64,000 bases of DNA from Sedimentitalea todarodis (GTDB taxonomy: Bacteria > Pseudomonadota > Alphaproteobacteria > Rhodobacterales > Rhodobacteraceae), in assembly GCF_032595355.1 (NCBI RefSeq), contig NZ_JASMWN010000002.1:124001-188000 (forward strand), in the 5' to 3' direction. Shown here one piece after another: positions 51,968 through 60,413 of the stretch. Made by a program: the position numbers and the translations under genes. The notes under the pieces were generated by a model that saw nothing but the letters and a program-made list of their open reading frames with translations, had not been told where the DNA came from and made no database searches. The stretch's first letter is position 1; every line of letters begins with the position of its first letter.

Positions 51968-52360
51968 TTGTCCGAAGTAACAAGTACGATTTTGGTGCTT
52001 TTCTGCTTGCTGCAGATAAAGCACATGTTTGCCGACTACTTCATGCAGACCCCGCGAATGCTGGCGGATCGTGCAGTCTATGTGCATGTGGGGCGCGCGC
52101 AGCATGCGGCCATTCATGCCGCCGGCTCTGCGATTGCGTTTTTTCTGATCGGCGCACCGATCGGGTTTATTGTCGCGATCTGCGCTGCCGAATGGGTTGT
52201 GCATTTTCATATCGACTGGGGCAAAGCCCGTCATGGCGAGGCCAGCGGATGCGGCCCGAATGACGCAGGCTTTTGGCGTGCCGCAGGAATCGATCAGGCG
52301 CTACATCAATTGACGTATATCGCCATGGTCTGGGCGTGGATTTACTTCGTCGCAACCTGA
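51968..52360 (+). CDS. DUF3307-like small membrane protein
   Basis: The 130-residue protein has three to four hydrophobic segments and a distinctive polar pattern: KHMFADYFMQTPRM, His-x-x-Ala-His in QHAAIHAAG, HFHIDWGKARHG and IDQALHQLTYI. These His/Asp positions match the DUF3307 family of unknown function. The TTG at 51968 has AGGAGG six bases upstream, a strong reason for that start. It diverges from the ABC-like gene. Confidence 0.8.
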   Translation: MSEVTSTILVLFCLLQIKHMFADYFMQTPRMLADRAVYVHVGRAQHAAIHAAGSAIAFFLIGAPIGFIVAICAAEWVVHFHIDWGKARHGEASGCGPNDAGFWRAAGIDQALHQLTYIAMVWAWIYFVAT

Positions 52361-52452
52361 CCAGTTGTCAAGGCGATCAAACTCTGCCTTTCGCCCGGCC
52401 CGGTGCGGCGCATCAGCCACCGCCGGTCCGAAGCACCCGGACCTGTGCCCGC

Positions 52453-53490
52453 TCAGAGGATGAAATCATCAACTGTCAGATCGTGCACCCCGTACACCTC
52501 GATCCGAAAATCGCGATCTCCGTCGCCATCCGTATCGCCAACGACAAATGTCGATTGCCCATTGTTCCACACCCGGAGCTCGCCCGATTGTCCTGAGAAC
52601 CCGGCTTGACCGATCAGCGAGAAATCCTGATTGCCCGCGATATCCTCGCGCGCATCAATTCCCTTCAACTCGATCTGGTCGCCCTGTCCCGAACGGAAAT
52701 CGGTGATCCTGTCGTTCTTCATATGCGCAAGTTTTGCGAAGACAAATGTATCTGCACCCCTGCCACCGGTCTGCGTGTCCTTTCCGGTGCCGCCGACAAG
52801 CCGGTCTGCGCCCTTGCCGCCGTCCAGCGTATCGATGCCTGCGCCCCCAAACAGCCGGTCGGCGCCGCCTTCTCCGAGTATCGTGTCAGCGCCACCTTTG
52901 CCCTTCAGCACGTCCTTGCCCGCAGCACCGTGAACTGAATCGGCAAAATCGGTTCCCTTGTAGCGATCTCTCCCGCTCGACCCGGTGACATCATGCCCCT
53001 CGGCCCAGATATGACCATAGATTGGCGTGGGGTCAGCGGCGTTGCCGCTCGGGCCGCCCCCCATCATGCCCGCCACGATTTCATGCACCTCGCCCGCCAC
53101 GCCAACGGGATTGACGATGTTCATGCCCGATATGGTGATCATGTCCCCCATGTCCGTCACCAATCCATTCTGCAGCGCGAGGTCTTGTGTCGCCGGATTC
53201 CACGCTTCGTCCAAGGTGCCGAAGCGGATGGTATCGATGGTGCCGCTGACAGTATGATTGGAGAACGTATAGGCAAAATCACTGCCTTCGAGCAGGACAA
53301 TCCGCGTGTCCGCTTCGCTGCCGGGCGTCGGCGTATCAAGATGCAGGATCTGGGTCGTTTCGCCGGTTTCGGGCAGGAAAACCGGTGTCTGGTAAGGTGC
53401 AAACCCGGCGAAATGCCCGACAAGATCGGCGTTGAAGTTCACACCGGCGCCAGTGATCGCATTTGCAGTGAGTTGGATGGAAAGTGTCAT
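52453..53490 (-). CDS. HasA-type hemophore domain fused to RTX repeats (first copy)
   Basis: The 345-residue protein begins with a HasA-like domain (residues 1-160). VLLEGSDFAYTFSNHTVSG aligns with HasA's heme loop; Tyr74 is the axial-ligand position and His79 the supporting His. The ISGMNIVNPVG and GEVHEIVAGMMGG segments align with HasA's last strands. Residues about 170-250 are RTX nonapeptides (GGAGIDTLDGGKGADRL type) binding calcium, and the end (DLTVDDFIL) looks like a type I secretion signal. AAAGGA precedes ATG 53490. It would be secreted to capture heme and hand it to the receptor encoded next. No type I exporter genes lie nearby. Confidence 0.83.
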   Translation of the reverse strand: MTLSIQLTANAITGAGVNFNADLVGHFAGFAPYQTPVFLPETGETTQILHLDTPTPGSEADTRIVLLEGSDFAYTFSNHTVSGTIDTIRFGTLDEAWNPATQDLALQNGLVTDMGDMITISGMNIVNPVGVAGEVHEIVAGMMGGGPSGNAADPTPIYGHIWAEGHDVTGSSGRDRYKGTDFADSVHGAAGKDVLKGKGGADTILGEGGADRLFGGAGIDTLDGGKGADRLVGGTGKDTQTGGRGADTFVFAKLAHMKNDRITDFRSGQGDQIELKGIDAREDIAGNQDFSLIGQAGFSGQSGELRVWNNGQSTFVVGDTDGDGDRDFRIEVYGVHDLTVDDFIL

Positions 53491-53517
53491 GGAGTATCCT
53501 TTCTGCGGCGCCTGCGT

Positions 53518-55476
53518 TCAGAACCGAACGATCAGTGACGCCTGTGCGTTGAACCCTGGCGACGGCTGGGTTTCGAGGTGAGGGGTGTAGTTTTTGTTGA
53601 GAATGTTGTTGAGAGTCACACCAAGCGTGGTGCGATCGGAAAGCGCCTGCTGATAGAACAGGTCAACGGTCTGCCAGGCGGGCGAGGGAAGGGTTCCGCC
53701 CTCCTTGGTTCCGACGGATGTGAGCCGTGCGCCAAGTTCGCGGCGCCCGTCAAGGCTGCGATATCCTGCGGTCAGCACAAGCCGGTCCGGAGGCACGCTG
53801 GTCAGCTCATCACCAGTGGCAAGGTCGATCCCGTCCAGTACCTGTCCTGCGAGATCGCCAAAGAAGACGCCCGTCTGATAGGACGCCTCAAGCTCGAGAC
53901 CGCGAATGCGCACGTTGTCGATGTTGTCGTACTGATAGTAGCCGTTGAACAACCCGCCGACGCGGACAAGCCCGATGTAATCCTCGATCTTGTTGTGAAA
54001 CCCGGTCGCGTGAAGCTCCAGGAAATCGCCCGATGTGAAGAGGTCCTGCCGTGCATAGCCGATGCCGATTTCAAACGACCGCATGCGCTCTGGCAGGAGA
54101 TCGGGGTTTGGCCGGATCGCGAAATCTGCGGGTTCGGGATGCAGACCGTTGACAAGCGTTTCGTTCAATGATGGAAAGCGCGACGCCAGCGCCATTCCGC
54201 CATAAAGTGTCACGGCGGAACCCACCGGAATTTCCAGCGCGATCCGGGGCGACAGGGCTTGGCCGGTCACTGTGGCGTCGGAACTGCCCAGCTTGTAGCG
54301 GTCGGCACTCAGCCCCAGCGTAACGATTGCACCACCAAGCGCGATGCGGTCTTCAATGGACAGTGACCAGAGTTCGCGATTGCCCGATGGCGTCAGGCTT
54401 GCGTTTGCCGGATCATCGGTGGTGACCGTGTCGCGAAACCCTTCGAAAGCGACCCCGACGTCGTGATCCGTCGTACCGATCGCGAACAGGCGCGCTCCCT
54501 CGATCAGGATGCCCGTGGTACCCGTGTGATAGGAGCGGTCCACTCCCGTCTGGACAAGCTCTTCGGTCAGCAGCCGCTGGGACACCTGGGTAGAAACATC
54601 ATAGAGTTTGGCATTGACCGCCCAGCCGCCAAGCACGTCATCCGCCCGGTAGCCGAAGGAATAGCTGTCGGTGCGCAGATTATTGTCGCGCGGAAGCCCG
54701 GAGGTACGACCGGTATAGTAATCCATGTCCAGACGGCTGGCGCTGAAGGTCAGTTGCCCACCATTTTCGTTGGTGAACCCCACTGTCGCAAGACGGCTCC
54801 GGGTTTCCTGCCAAGCGTAGACATTCGTTCCATCGGGCGATGTATAGTCGCCAACCTCGGCACGCGTGGCGGCGACGGTCAGATCAACGGCATCACTGAG
54901 TTGCGCGGCAACGGCACCATGCAGCGTCGGCTTTTCGGACAGCGTACCATAGCGCAAACGGAATTCGCCGCCCACGGCTCCGCCCTCAACCGGCAAAACG
55001 TCAGCCGCCTCGACCGTTCGCATCTCCAGTGCTCCGCCGACCGCGCCTACCTTGGCTCCCGGCCCGCGAGAAACAGAAATCTCGCGCAGCATTTCGGTGT
55101 CCACCGCGAAACTGCCGTTGGCACCATGACCAGAGCGGGCAAAGTTCTGGCGCATACCGTCGACGGTGACTGCAACCCGGCCATAGTCCTGCAGTCCGCG
55201 GATATTGACAGCGGTTTCCGCCCCACCGGCAGCACCGCCACGGACCGTGACTCCGGGCGCGCTGCGCAGGATGGTTTGAAGGGTGCTTCCCTGAAACCGG
55301 GTCTCAAGCTGATCTCCGGCAATGCTGGTCTCGTCCCATGCCAGGGCTTCGGGCACGTCGTCGACAACGTCGATCGTGTCCAAAACGTAGGGCTGGGTTT
55401 CCTGCGCGGTGACAGGACCGGCGAGCAGGGCGCATAGCCAGAACAGATTTGGGATTTTGGGCATGGGGAACCACAT
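53518..55476 (-). CDS. TonB-dependent heme receptor
   Basis: The 652-residue outer-membrane protein has a signal peptide (cleavage near Val-Thr-Ala at 22-24), a plug domain (about 45-155, with RGGAAGGAETAVNIRGLQDYGRV split over two motifs) and a beta-barrel ending in Phe. It carries the heme receptor signature: FPSL (434-437) and NPDL (457-460) correspond to the FRAP/NPNL boxes, with His446 between them, and plug His117 lies in RSGHGANGS. These are the usual heme-coordinating positions. No N-terminal signalling extension is present. It lies between two HasA-RTX genes on the same strand. ATG 55464 is an alternative start. Confidence 0.92.
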   Translation of the reverse strand: MWFPMPKIPNLFWLCALLAGPVTAQETQPYVLDTIDVVDDVPEALAWDETSIAGDQLETRFQGSTLQTILRSAPGVTVRGGAAGGAETAVNIRGLQDYGRVAVTVDGMRQNFARSGHGANGSFAVDTEMLREISVSRGPGAKVGAVGGALEMRTVEAADVLPVEGGAVGGEFRLRYGTLSEKPTLHGAVAAQLSDAVDLTVAATRAEVGDYTSPDGTNVYAWQETRSRLATVGFTNENGGQLTFSASRLDMDYYTGRTSGLPRDNNLRTDSYSFGYRADDVLGGWAVNAKLYDVSTQVSQRLLTEELVQTGVDRSYHTGTTGILIEGARLFAIGTTDHDVGVAFEGFRDTVTTDDPANASLTPSGNRELWSLSIEDRIALGGAIVTLGLSADRYKLGSSDATVTGQALSPRIALEIPVGSAVTLYGGMALASRFPSLNETLVNGLHPEPADFAIRPNPDLLPERMRSFEIGIGYARQDLFTSGDFLELHATGFHNKIEDYIGLVRVGGLFNGYYQYDNIDNVRIRGLELEASYQTGVFFGDLAGQVLDGIDLATGDELTSVPPDRLVLTAGYRSLDGRRELGARLTSVGTKEGGTLPSPAWQTVDLFYQQALSDRTTLGVTLNNILNKNYTPHLETQPSPGFNAQASLIVRF

Positions 55477-55539
55477 TGCTATTGCAGGACCGGCCTTGCA
55501 CCACCGCTCAGTGGAAGGCCCGCCATTGCTCCGTGTCGC

Positions 55540-56508
55540 TTAGAACAAGAAGATGTCGTCAGACAGGTCGGCCAGCTCGACACCGAAAAGGCGGATCGTC
55601 GCGTCGCCTGCCGAAAGTTCGGTCCAGTTGCCTGTCTCGACCACTGTAAAGTCGCCGAGGGTCGTCAGGCCAAGTGCCGTCACATCGATCATGTCCTCAG
55701 CAACGTCGAGATCCGTGACGATATCGCGCGTATTGTTGGCAACGATCTCGAAAACATCCGCCCCGGCACCGCCGAACAACCGGTCGGCACCCGCGCCACC
55801 TTGCAGAACGTCGTCGCCTGCGCCACCGCGCAGCAGATCCCGTTGCGCGCCGCCCATCAATGTATCGTTGCCGGCACCACCGCTCAGGAAATCCGTGCCA
55901 GACCCACCGGAAATGACATCGTCACTGTGTCCACCGATCAGGGTGTCGTCGCCGGAACCACCCGTCACGTTGACCGCATACCCTGACCAGATGTCATGGA
56001 TTGCATCCGCATCTGCATCCTGTACCGCCTTGTAGATGGCATAGACGGGGTTCGCAGCGACGTCCGTTCCAGCACCCGGCTCAACATCAAGATCGAACCC
56101 GCTCACGACGAGACCCGCCTCGAAATCAGTGATGCGGCCAGCGTCCCCGGTTCCTTGTTCGCCATTGGTGACGCCTTCGACCCAAACGCCGGACACCAGC
56201 GCATCGAGTTCACCGGTTATGCCGTGGCCCAAGGACGCCCCGTGATGCAAATAGTCATAAGCTAGGCCGGAACCTTCAAGGATCACGGCAGAGGCCGACA
56301 GGGCACCGCTGGCGTCGGTGTCATCCGAGTAACGCCCGAGCACCTCTGACCCATTCAGGTAGTAAGTCGTGCCAAACACCGGGTCCGGCGAACCGCCGTA
56401 GAAATCCATCGAGTCCCCGGTCAGGGTCTCAAAGAAATCGGCAAGATAGGTTTGCATGTCAAAGCCACCGCTCAGGGTGGAGGCATCAAAGTTGAGAATA
56501 GGGGGCAA
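55540..56508 (-). CDS. HasA-type hemophore domain fused to RTX repeats (second copy)
   Basis: The 322-residue protein starts with a HasA-like domain: MQTYLADFFETLTGD aligns with HasA's YLADWSAYFGD helix, and ILEGSGLAYDYLHHGASLGHG with the heme loop (Tyr84, His95; extra His88/His89). Near residues 155-175, VAANPVYAIYKAVQDADADAI matches HasA's C-terminal helix. No residue matches His32 of the Serratia protein, as in the Yersinia type where Tyr alone binds. Residues 185-255 are eight or so RTX repeats, then a DDIFLF secretion end. TTG 56508 follows GGAGAGGA. Upstream gene of the heme trio. Confidence 0.85.
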   Translation of the reverse strand: MPPILNFDASTLSGGFDMQTYLADFFETLTGDSMDFYGGSPDPVFGTTYYLNGSEVLGRYSDDTDASGALSASAVILEGSGLAYDYLHHGASLGHGITGELDALVSGVWVEGVTNGEQGTGDAGRITDFEAGLVVSGFDLDVEPGAGTDVAANPVYAIYKAVQDADADAIHDIWSGYAVNVTGGSGDDTLIGGHSDDVISGGSGTDFLSGGAGNDTLMGGAQRDLLRGGAGDDVLQGGAGADRLFGGAGADVFEIVANNTRDIVTDLDVAEDMIDVTALGLTTLGDFTVVETGNWTELSAGDATIRLFGVELADLSDDIFLF

Positions 56509-56599
56509 TGGTCCTCTCCGGTCAATCAGTTGAATTCACAGATTCATGCTGACTGGCGGACCGCTCGCTCGCACAACTCGGGTCGCTCCTATCTTAATC

Positions 56600-56615
56600 T
56601 TACTAATTTTGTCAA
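56600..56615 (-). promoter_or_regulatory. Candidate promoter element for the hemophore-receptor operon
   Basis: Read on the minus strand, TTGACA (56615-56610) is a perfect -35-like hexamer about 100 bases before the hemophore start and is followed by an AT-rich run. No strong -10 could be fixed. The 269-base gap 56509-56777 otherwise holds only open frames antisense to, or extending, mbfA. Confidence 0.35.
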
Positions 56616-56777
56616 CAAATGAATTACTGCCTCTCACAATGGATGTATTGTGTGGGGTTTCGGCAAATCTGCGGGCGTGCCTGCGCCCATGACCTTGAGC
56701 AATTGGCGATTGAGGGAGCGATTTCGTTGGGTGCGGTGGTGCTGGTTGTGACCCTCACCGCAACAAGGCGCCGATCT

Positions 56778-57395
56778 TTATGCCTCGTATCGCGCCAGGA
56801 ACGTTTCCACCGCGTTCCGGACCACATCGTCGATTTCCTGCTGGGTAAACTCGGACTGAATGCCAAACACCGCGCGCACCCACAGCTTGGCGCGGCACAG
56901 CTCGGAAAACTGTTCCGCTGCCATATCCACGTCGCTGATATTCAGTTCTCCGCGCGCCATGGCCTCGAGAAAATAAGCGCTCAACCGTTGACGGCCCATT
57001 TCGGGGCCATTCGCATAGAACGCCCGTCCCAGTTCCGGGAACCGCTCACGCTCGGCCACGCAGATGCGAAAACACTGTTGCGCGAAGGGGGACAGCAGAA
57101 ACGGAACCAGTTGTTCGGCGGCGATCGTCAGGACCTCGCGCGGCGGCGCGGTTTCCTCGATCAACTCCAGCGCCCTGTCTGCCATGTGTCTGCACTCGGT
57201 TGTCGCCACTTCCATGAACAACAGTCGCTTGTCCGGGAAATAGCTGTAGAGCGTTGCCTTGGACACACCTGCCGCCCGCGCGATATCGTCGACGCTCGCC
57301 CCCTCAAAGCCGTCAGCCATGAATACGGCACGCGCACCTTTGATCACCTGATCGAACTTGCGGCCGGTCCGTACGATGGTGCCTGGCTGATTCAT
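56778..57395 (-). CDS. TetR-family transcriptional regulator
   Basis: The 205-residue protein has an N-terminal TetR helix-turn-helix (GASVDDIARAAGVSKATLYSYFPDKR, read as two blocks) and a helical effector domain of the AcrR C-terminal type. ATG 57395 follows GGAGA by six bases. It diverges from mbfA. A near-perfect palindrome 37 bases upstream is the likely operator. The ligand is unknown. Confidence 0.9.
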   Translation of the reverse strand: MNQPGTIVRTGRKFDQVIKGARAVFMADGFEGASVDDIARAAGVSKATLYSYFPDKRLLFMEVATTECRHMADRALELIEETAPPREVLTIAAEQLVPFLLSPFAQQCFRICVAERERFPELGRAFYANGPEMGRQRLSAYFLEAMARGELNISDVDMAAEQFSELCRAKLWVRAVFGIQSEFTQQEIDDVVRNAVETFLARYEA

Positions 57396-57431
57396 GAAGT
57401 CTCCGTTCAAAGCAATCCGCTCACTCAACTT

Positions 57432-57450
57432 AAACCGAACGGTTCAGTTT
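57432..57450. promoter_or_regulatory. Candidate TetR operator
   Basis: AAACCGAAC-G-GTTCAGTTT forms a 19-base inverted repeat with nine-base arms and one mismatch, between the TetR gene and mbfA. Length and symmetry are typical of TetR/AcrR operators and its place suggests autoregulation. A second inverted repeat, GACAACC...GGTTGTC (57452-57479), lies beside it. Confidence 0.6.
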
Positions 57451-57500
57451 CGACAACCATCATCACCGATACGGTTGTCATTCCCGACGGCATGTCTATG

Positions 57501-57517
57501 TTTAGAACAATTCTAAA
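57501..57517 (+). promoter_or_regulatory. Perfect Irr (ICE) box upstream of mbfA
   Basis: TTTAGAA-CAA-TTCTAAA is a perfect 7-3-7 palindrome of the Irr/ICE consensus (TTTAGAA-N3-TTCTAAA), 13 bases before the mbfA start. In other alphaproteobacteria Irr binds this site and represses mbfA when iron is scarce. The irr gene is in this window at 34799-35218. Confidence 0.9.
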
Positions 57518-57530
57518 ACACGGACCACAA

Positions 57531-58505
57531 ATGCGATTCTTCAGCCAGCGCAAACGCTTTCGCGATCTCTCCGAACAAGAGGTCCTTGCACTTGCCATAT
57601 CCTCCGAAGAGGACGACGCCCGCATCTATCGCGGATATGCGGAAACCCTGCGCGCGGATTACCCGGCAAGCGCACGGATGTTCGAAGGCATGGCCGTGGA
57701 AGAAGACCAGCATCGCGCCCGTCTGATCGACCTGCACAGGCACCGCTTTGGCGATACCATTCCGCTGATCCGCCGGGAACATGTCGCCGGATATTATGCG
57801 CGACGCCCGATCTGGCTGATGGAAAATCTCGGGCTTGATCGCATTCGCGAAGAGGCCGAATTGATGGAACGCGATGCCGAGCGTTTCTATCTGGCCGCTG
57901 CAGCGCGGGCGACGGACGCCGATACCCGCAAGCTGCTCGGCGACCTTGCCGCGGCAGAGGCCGGACACCAGGCCACAGCATCGGAATTGGCAGACGAGAA
58001 TCTAGACGGGGATACCCGCCAGCGCGAAGACGCGACCGCGCACCGCCAATTCGTGCTGACCTGGGTGCAACCGGGGTTGGCAGGTTTGATGGACGGCTCC
58101 GTTTCGACCCTCGCACCGATCTTTGCCACGGCGTTCGCCACGCAGGATACGTGGACCACCTTTTTGGTCGGCGTTGCCGCGTCGGTAGGGGCCGGCATTT
58201 CAATGGGCTTTACCGAGGCCGCCTCGGATGACGGCGAAATCTCGGGGCGCGGCTCTCCCATGAAACGCGGATTGGCTTCGGGTGTCATGACCACGATCGG
58301 CGGGCTGGGCCATGCCCTTCCCTACCTGATCGCCGACTTCTGGACGGCAACGATCATCGCGTTCGTCATCGTCTTTATCGAGCTCTGGGCGATTGCATGG
58401 ATCCAGAACAAATACATGCAGACGCCGTTCTTTCGCGCAGCATTTCAGGTCGTTCTGGGCGGGGCCCTGGTGCTCGCAGCAGGCATTCTGATCGGCTCGG
58501 GCTAG
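57531..58505 (+). CDS. mbfA: Membrane-bound ferritin MbfA
   Basis: The 324-residue protein fuses an N-terminal ferritin-like/rubrerythrin domain (residues 10-165) to a C-terminal VIT1-like membrane domain (about 175-324). Iron-binding positions are seen in SSEEDDARIYRGY and AVEEDQHRARL (Glu-x-x-His), then EAELMERDAERFY and AAAEAGHQAT. MbfA exports iron and protects against iron and peroxide stress. ATG 57531 begins the conserved RFFSQRKRFRDLSEQE; a frame extending far upstream of it is antisense to TetR and not real. The ICE box makes Irr control very likely. Confidence 0.95.
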   Translation: MRFFSQRKRFRDLSEQEVLALAISSEEDDARIYRGYAETLRADYPASARMFEGMAVEEDQHRARLIDLHRHRFGDTIPLIRREHVAGYYARRPIWLMENLGLDRIREEAELMERDAERFYLAAAARATDADTRKLLGDLAAAEAGHQATASELADENLDGDTRQREDATAHRQFVLTWVQPGLAGLMDGSVSTLAPIFATAFATQDTWTTFLVGVAASVGAGISMGFTEAASDDGEISGRGSPMKRGLASGVMTTIGGLGHALPYLIADFWTATIIAFVIVFIELWAIAWIQNKYMQTPFFRAAFQVVLGGALVLAAGILIGSG

Positions 58506-58546
58506 TGGGCCTTGCAGCCCGGCGGGCTTGGCGCTACGCCTGAGAT

Positions 58547-59476
58547 ATGGTCGAGATCTTTCTGAGAACCCTGCCCTTCTTTGCGATCATCGGCCTGGGC
58601 TACTGGGCTGGCCGCATTCGTTTTTTCAGCGAAGAAGCCACCGCCTACCTGACCAAGTTCGTGTTCTATTTCGCTCTGTCCGCGATGATCTTTCGTTTCG
58701 CGGCAAACCTGCAGCTTGCCGAGATCTTCAATGGCCGCCTCGTGCTGGGTTATCTCTGCGGCACAGTCGTGGTCTACTGCATCGCCACGATCGTCGGTTT
58801 TGCCCGGAAACTGGACGTCCCGACCGCCGCGATCGAGGCGCAATGCGCTGTGATCGGCAATGTCGGGTTCCTCGGTTTGCCGATGTTCGTGATGCTGTTT
58901 GGCGAAGCCTCCATCGGCCCGATGATGCTGATCCTGGCAACCGATCTGATCGTATTTTCCAGCCTGATCGTGATCCTGATCAATGGCGGGCGCGATGGTC
59001 GGCTTTCGTTGTCCATCCTGCGGACGATTGCCCTTGGTCTCGTGCGCAACCCGATGATCGTTTCAATTGTTCTGGGGCTGACATGGTCGGGTCTGGCGCT
59101 GCCCATTCCCGAACCGATGAATGACTTTCTGTCGATCCTCGGCGGAGCTGCTACGCCGGGCGCCTTGTTCGCGATCGGTGCCTCGCTGGCGAGCAAATCC
59201 GCCGAGCGGGTCGAGGTCGCCCTGTGGCTGACATTCTGCAAGCTGATCCTGCATCCGATCTTTGTCGGCATCGGCGTGCTGATCCTGTTCCCGCTTGATA
59301 CCTACTCTGCAATCATCGTGGTATCTGCGGCGGCCATGCCGGTTGCCGGAAATGTCTACATGCTCGCGCAACACTATGGCATCGCCCCGCACCGCGTCTC
59401 TGCCGCCATTCTGTTTTCTACCGCGATCAGCATTCTGACCCTGCCCGTCATCATGTCGTGGATGTCCGGCGGCTAG
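58547..59476 (+). CDS. AEC (auxin efflux carrier) family transporter
   Basis: The 309-residue membrane protein has about ten hydrophobic segments in two halves, with the conserved VIGNVGFLGLPMFVM motif in the first half and GAATPGALFAIGASL in the second. AEC proteins move small organic acids or amino-acid derivatives; substrate unknown. It lies 41 bases after mbfA on the same strand but is probably functionally separate. Confidence 0.88.
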   Translation: MVEIFLRTLPFFAIIGLGYWAGRIRFFSEEATAYLTKFVFYFALSAMIFRFAANLQLAEIFNGRLVLGYLCGTVVVYCIATIVGFARKLDVPTAAIEAQCAVIGNVGFLGLPMFVMLFGEASIGPMMLILATDLIVFSSLIVILINGGRDGRLSLSILRTIALGLVRNPMIVSIVLGLTWSGLALPIPEPMNDFLSILGGAATPGALFAIGASLASKSAERVEVALWLTFCKLILHPIFVGIGVLILFPLDTYSAIIVVSAAAMPVAGNVYMLAQHYGIAPHRVSAAILFSTAISILTLPVIMSWMSGG

Positions 59477-59577
59477 TCGGAGAACTCCTGACAATTTATC
59501 ACGCGTTCGGGCTCGGGCACTGGACGGCGCGCGGTGCGCCCGCTAGCTGATGATCGACAAGTGTAAAGGGAGCCACT

Positions 59578-60408
59578 ATGCAAACCGTATCGGAAAACGC
59601 CTGCTTTGGCGGCACGCAAGGTGTTTACAGTCACAAATCAACCGCTTGCAGCTGCGACATGACATTCGGTCTGTTCCTGCCCGAAGAGGCCAAGGACGGC
59701 CCGGTGCCGCTGCTCTGGTATCTCTCGGGGCTGACCTGCACCCACGAAAACGCGATGACCAAGGCGGGTGCACAGGCCTGGGCCGCAGACCATAGCATTG
59801 CGCTGGTCTTTCCCGACACTTCGCCACGCGGCGAAGGGGTCGCCGATCACGAGGACTATGATCTTGGCCAGGGCGCCGGTTTCTACGTCAACGCCACGCA
59901 AAAACCGTGGGTACCGCATTTCCGGATGTGGGATTACATCGCCGATGAACTCCCTGCCTTGCTCACCGAGAAGTTTGCCATCGACGGCGACCGTCAGGCG
60001 ATCACCGGGCATTCCATGGGCGGGCATGGCGCGTTGACGCTGGCGATGAACCTGCCGGGGCGTTTTCGCTCGGTGTCGGCCTTTTCGCCCATCTGCAACC
60101 CGACGGGTGCCGACTGGGGCCGCAAGCAACTGGCGGCCTATCTGGGCGAGGATGAAAGCCTGTGGGAACGGCATGATGCCAGCATCATGATGCGCAAGAC
60201 CGGCTTTGACGGTCCCGTTCTGATCGACACCGGAAGCAGCGACCAGTTCATCGAACTGCTGCGCCCCGAAACGCTCGCCGAGGCGATCGCCACGCGTCGG
60301 CAGCCCGCGACCCTGCGACTTCAACCCGGCTATGATCACAGCTACTTTTTCGTGTCGTCCTTTATCGAGGACCACGTCGCCTTTCACGCCCAGGCGCTCT
60401 GGTCCTGA
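59578..60408 (+). CDS. fghA: S-formylglutathione hydrolase
   Basis: The 276-residue esterase D-type hydrolase splits S-formylglutathione to formate and glutathione, the second step of glutathione-dependent formaldehyde oxidation. Motifs are CTHENAMTKAGAQ, FPDTSPRGEGV, nucleophile GHSMGGHGALTLA and the His in GYDHSYFFVSSF. AAAGGGAGCC precedes ATG 59578. yaiI follows six bases after its stop. No formaldehyde dehydrogenase partner is adjacent; the alcohol dehydrogenase at 46251 is far away. Confidence 0.95.
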   Translation: MQTVSENACFGGTQGVYSHKSTACSCDMTFGLFLPEEAKDGPVPLLWYLSGLTCTHENAMTKAGAQAWAADHSIALVFPDTSPRGEGVADHEDYDLGQGAGFYVNATQKPWVPHFRMWDYIADELPALLTEKFAIDGDRQAITGHSMGGHGALTLAMNLPGRFRSVSAFSPICNPTGADWGRKQLAAYLGEDESLWERHDASIMMRKTGFDGPVLIDTGSSDQFIELLRPETLAEAIATRRQPATLRLQPGYDHSYFFVSSFIEDHVAFHAQALWS

Positions 60409-60413
60409 GTCCG

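Noticed and set aside
52900..56000. Repeat-rich DNA as a possible CRISPR or tandem-repeat array
   Set aside because: The repetition is the coding sequence of RTX nonapeptides inside two proteins; there are no fixed spacers or direct repeats of constant length.
56619..57530. Open frame that continues upstream of mbfA, giving a 628-residue fusion
   Set aside because: The added N-terminal part is antisense to the TetR gene, has no family resemblance and would bypass the ICE box and the conserved MbfA start at 57531.
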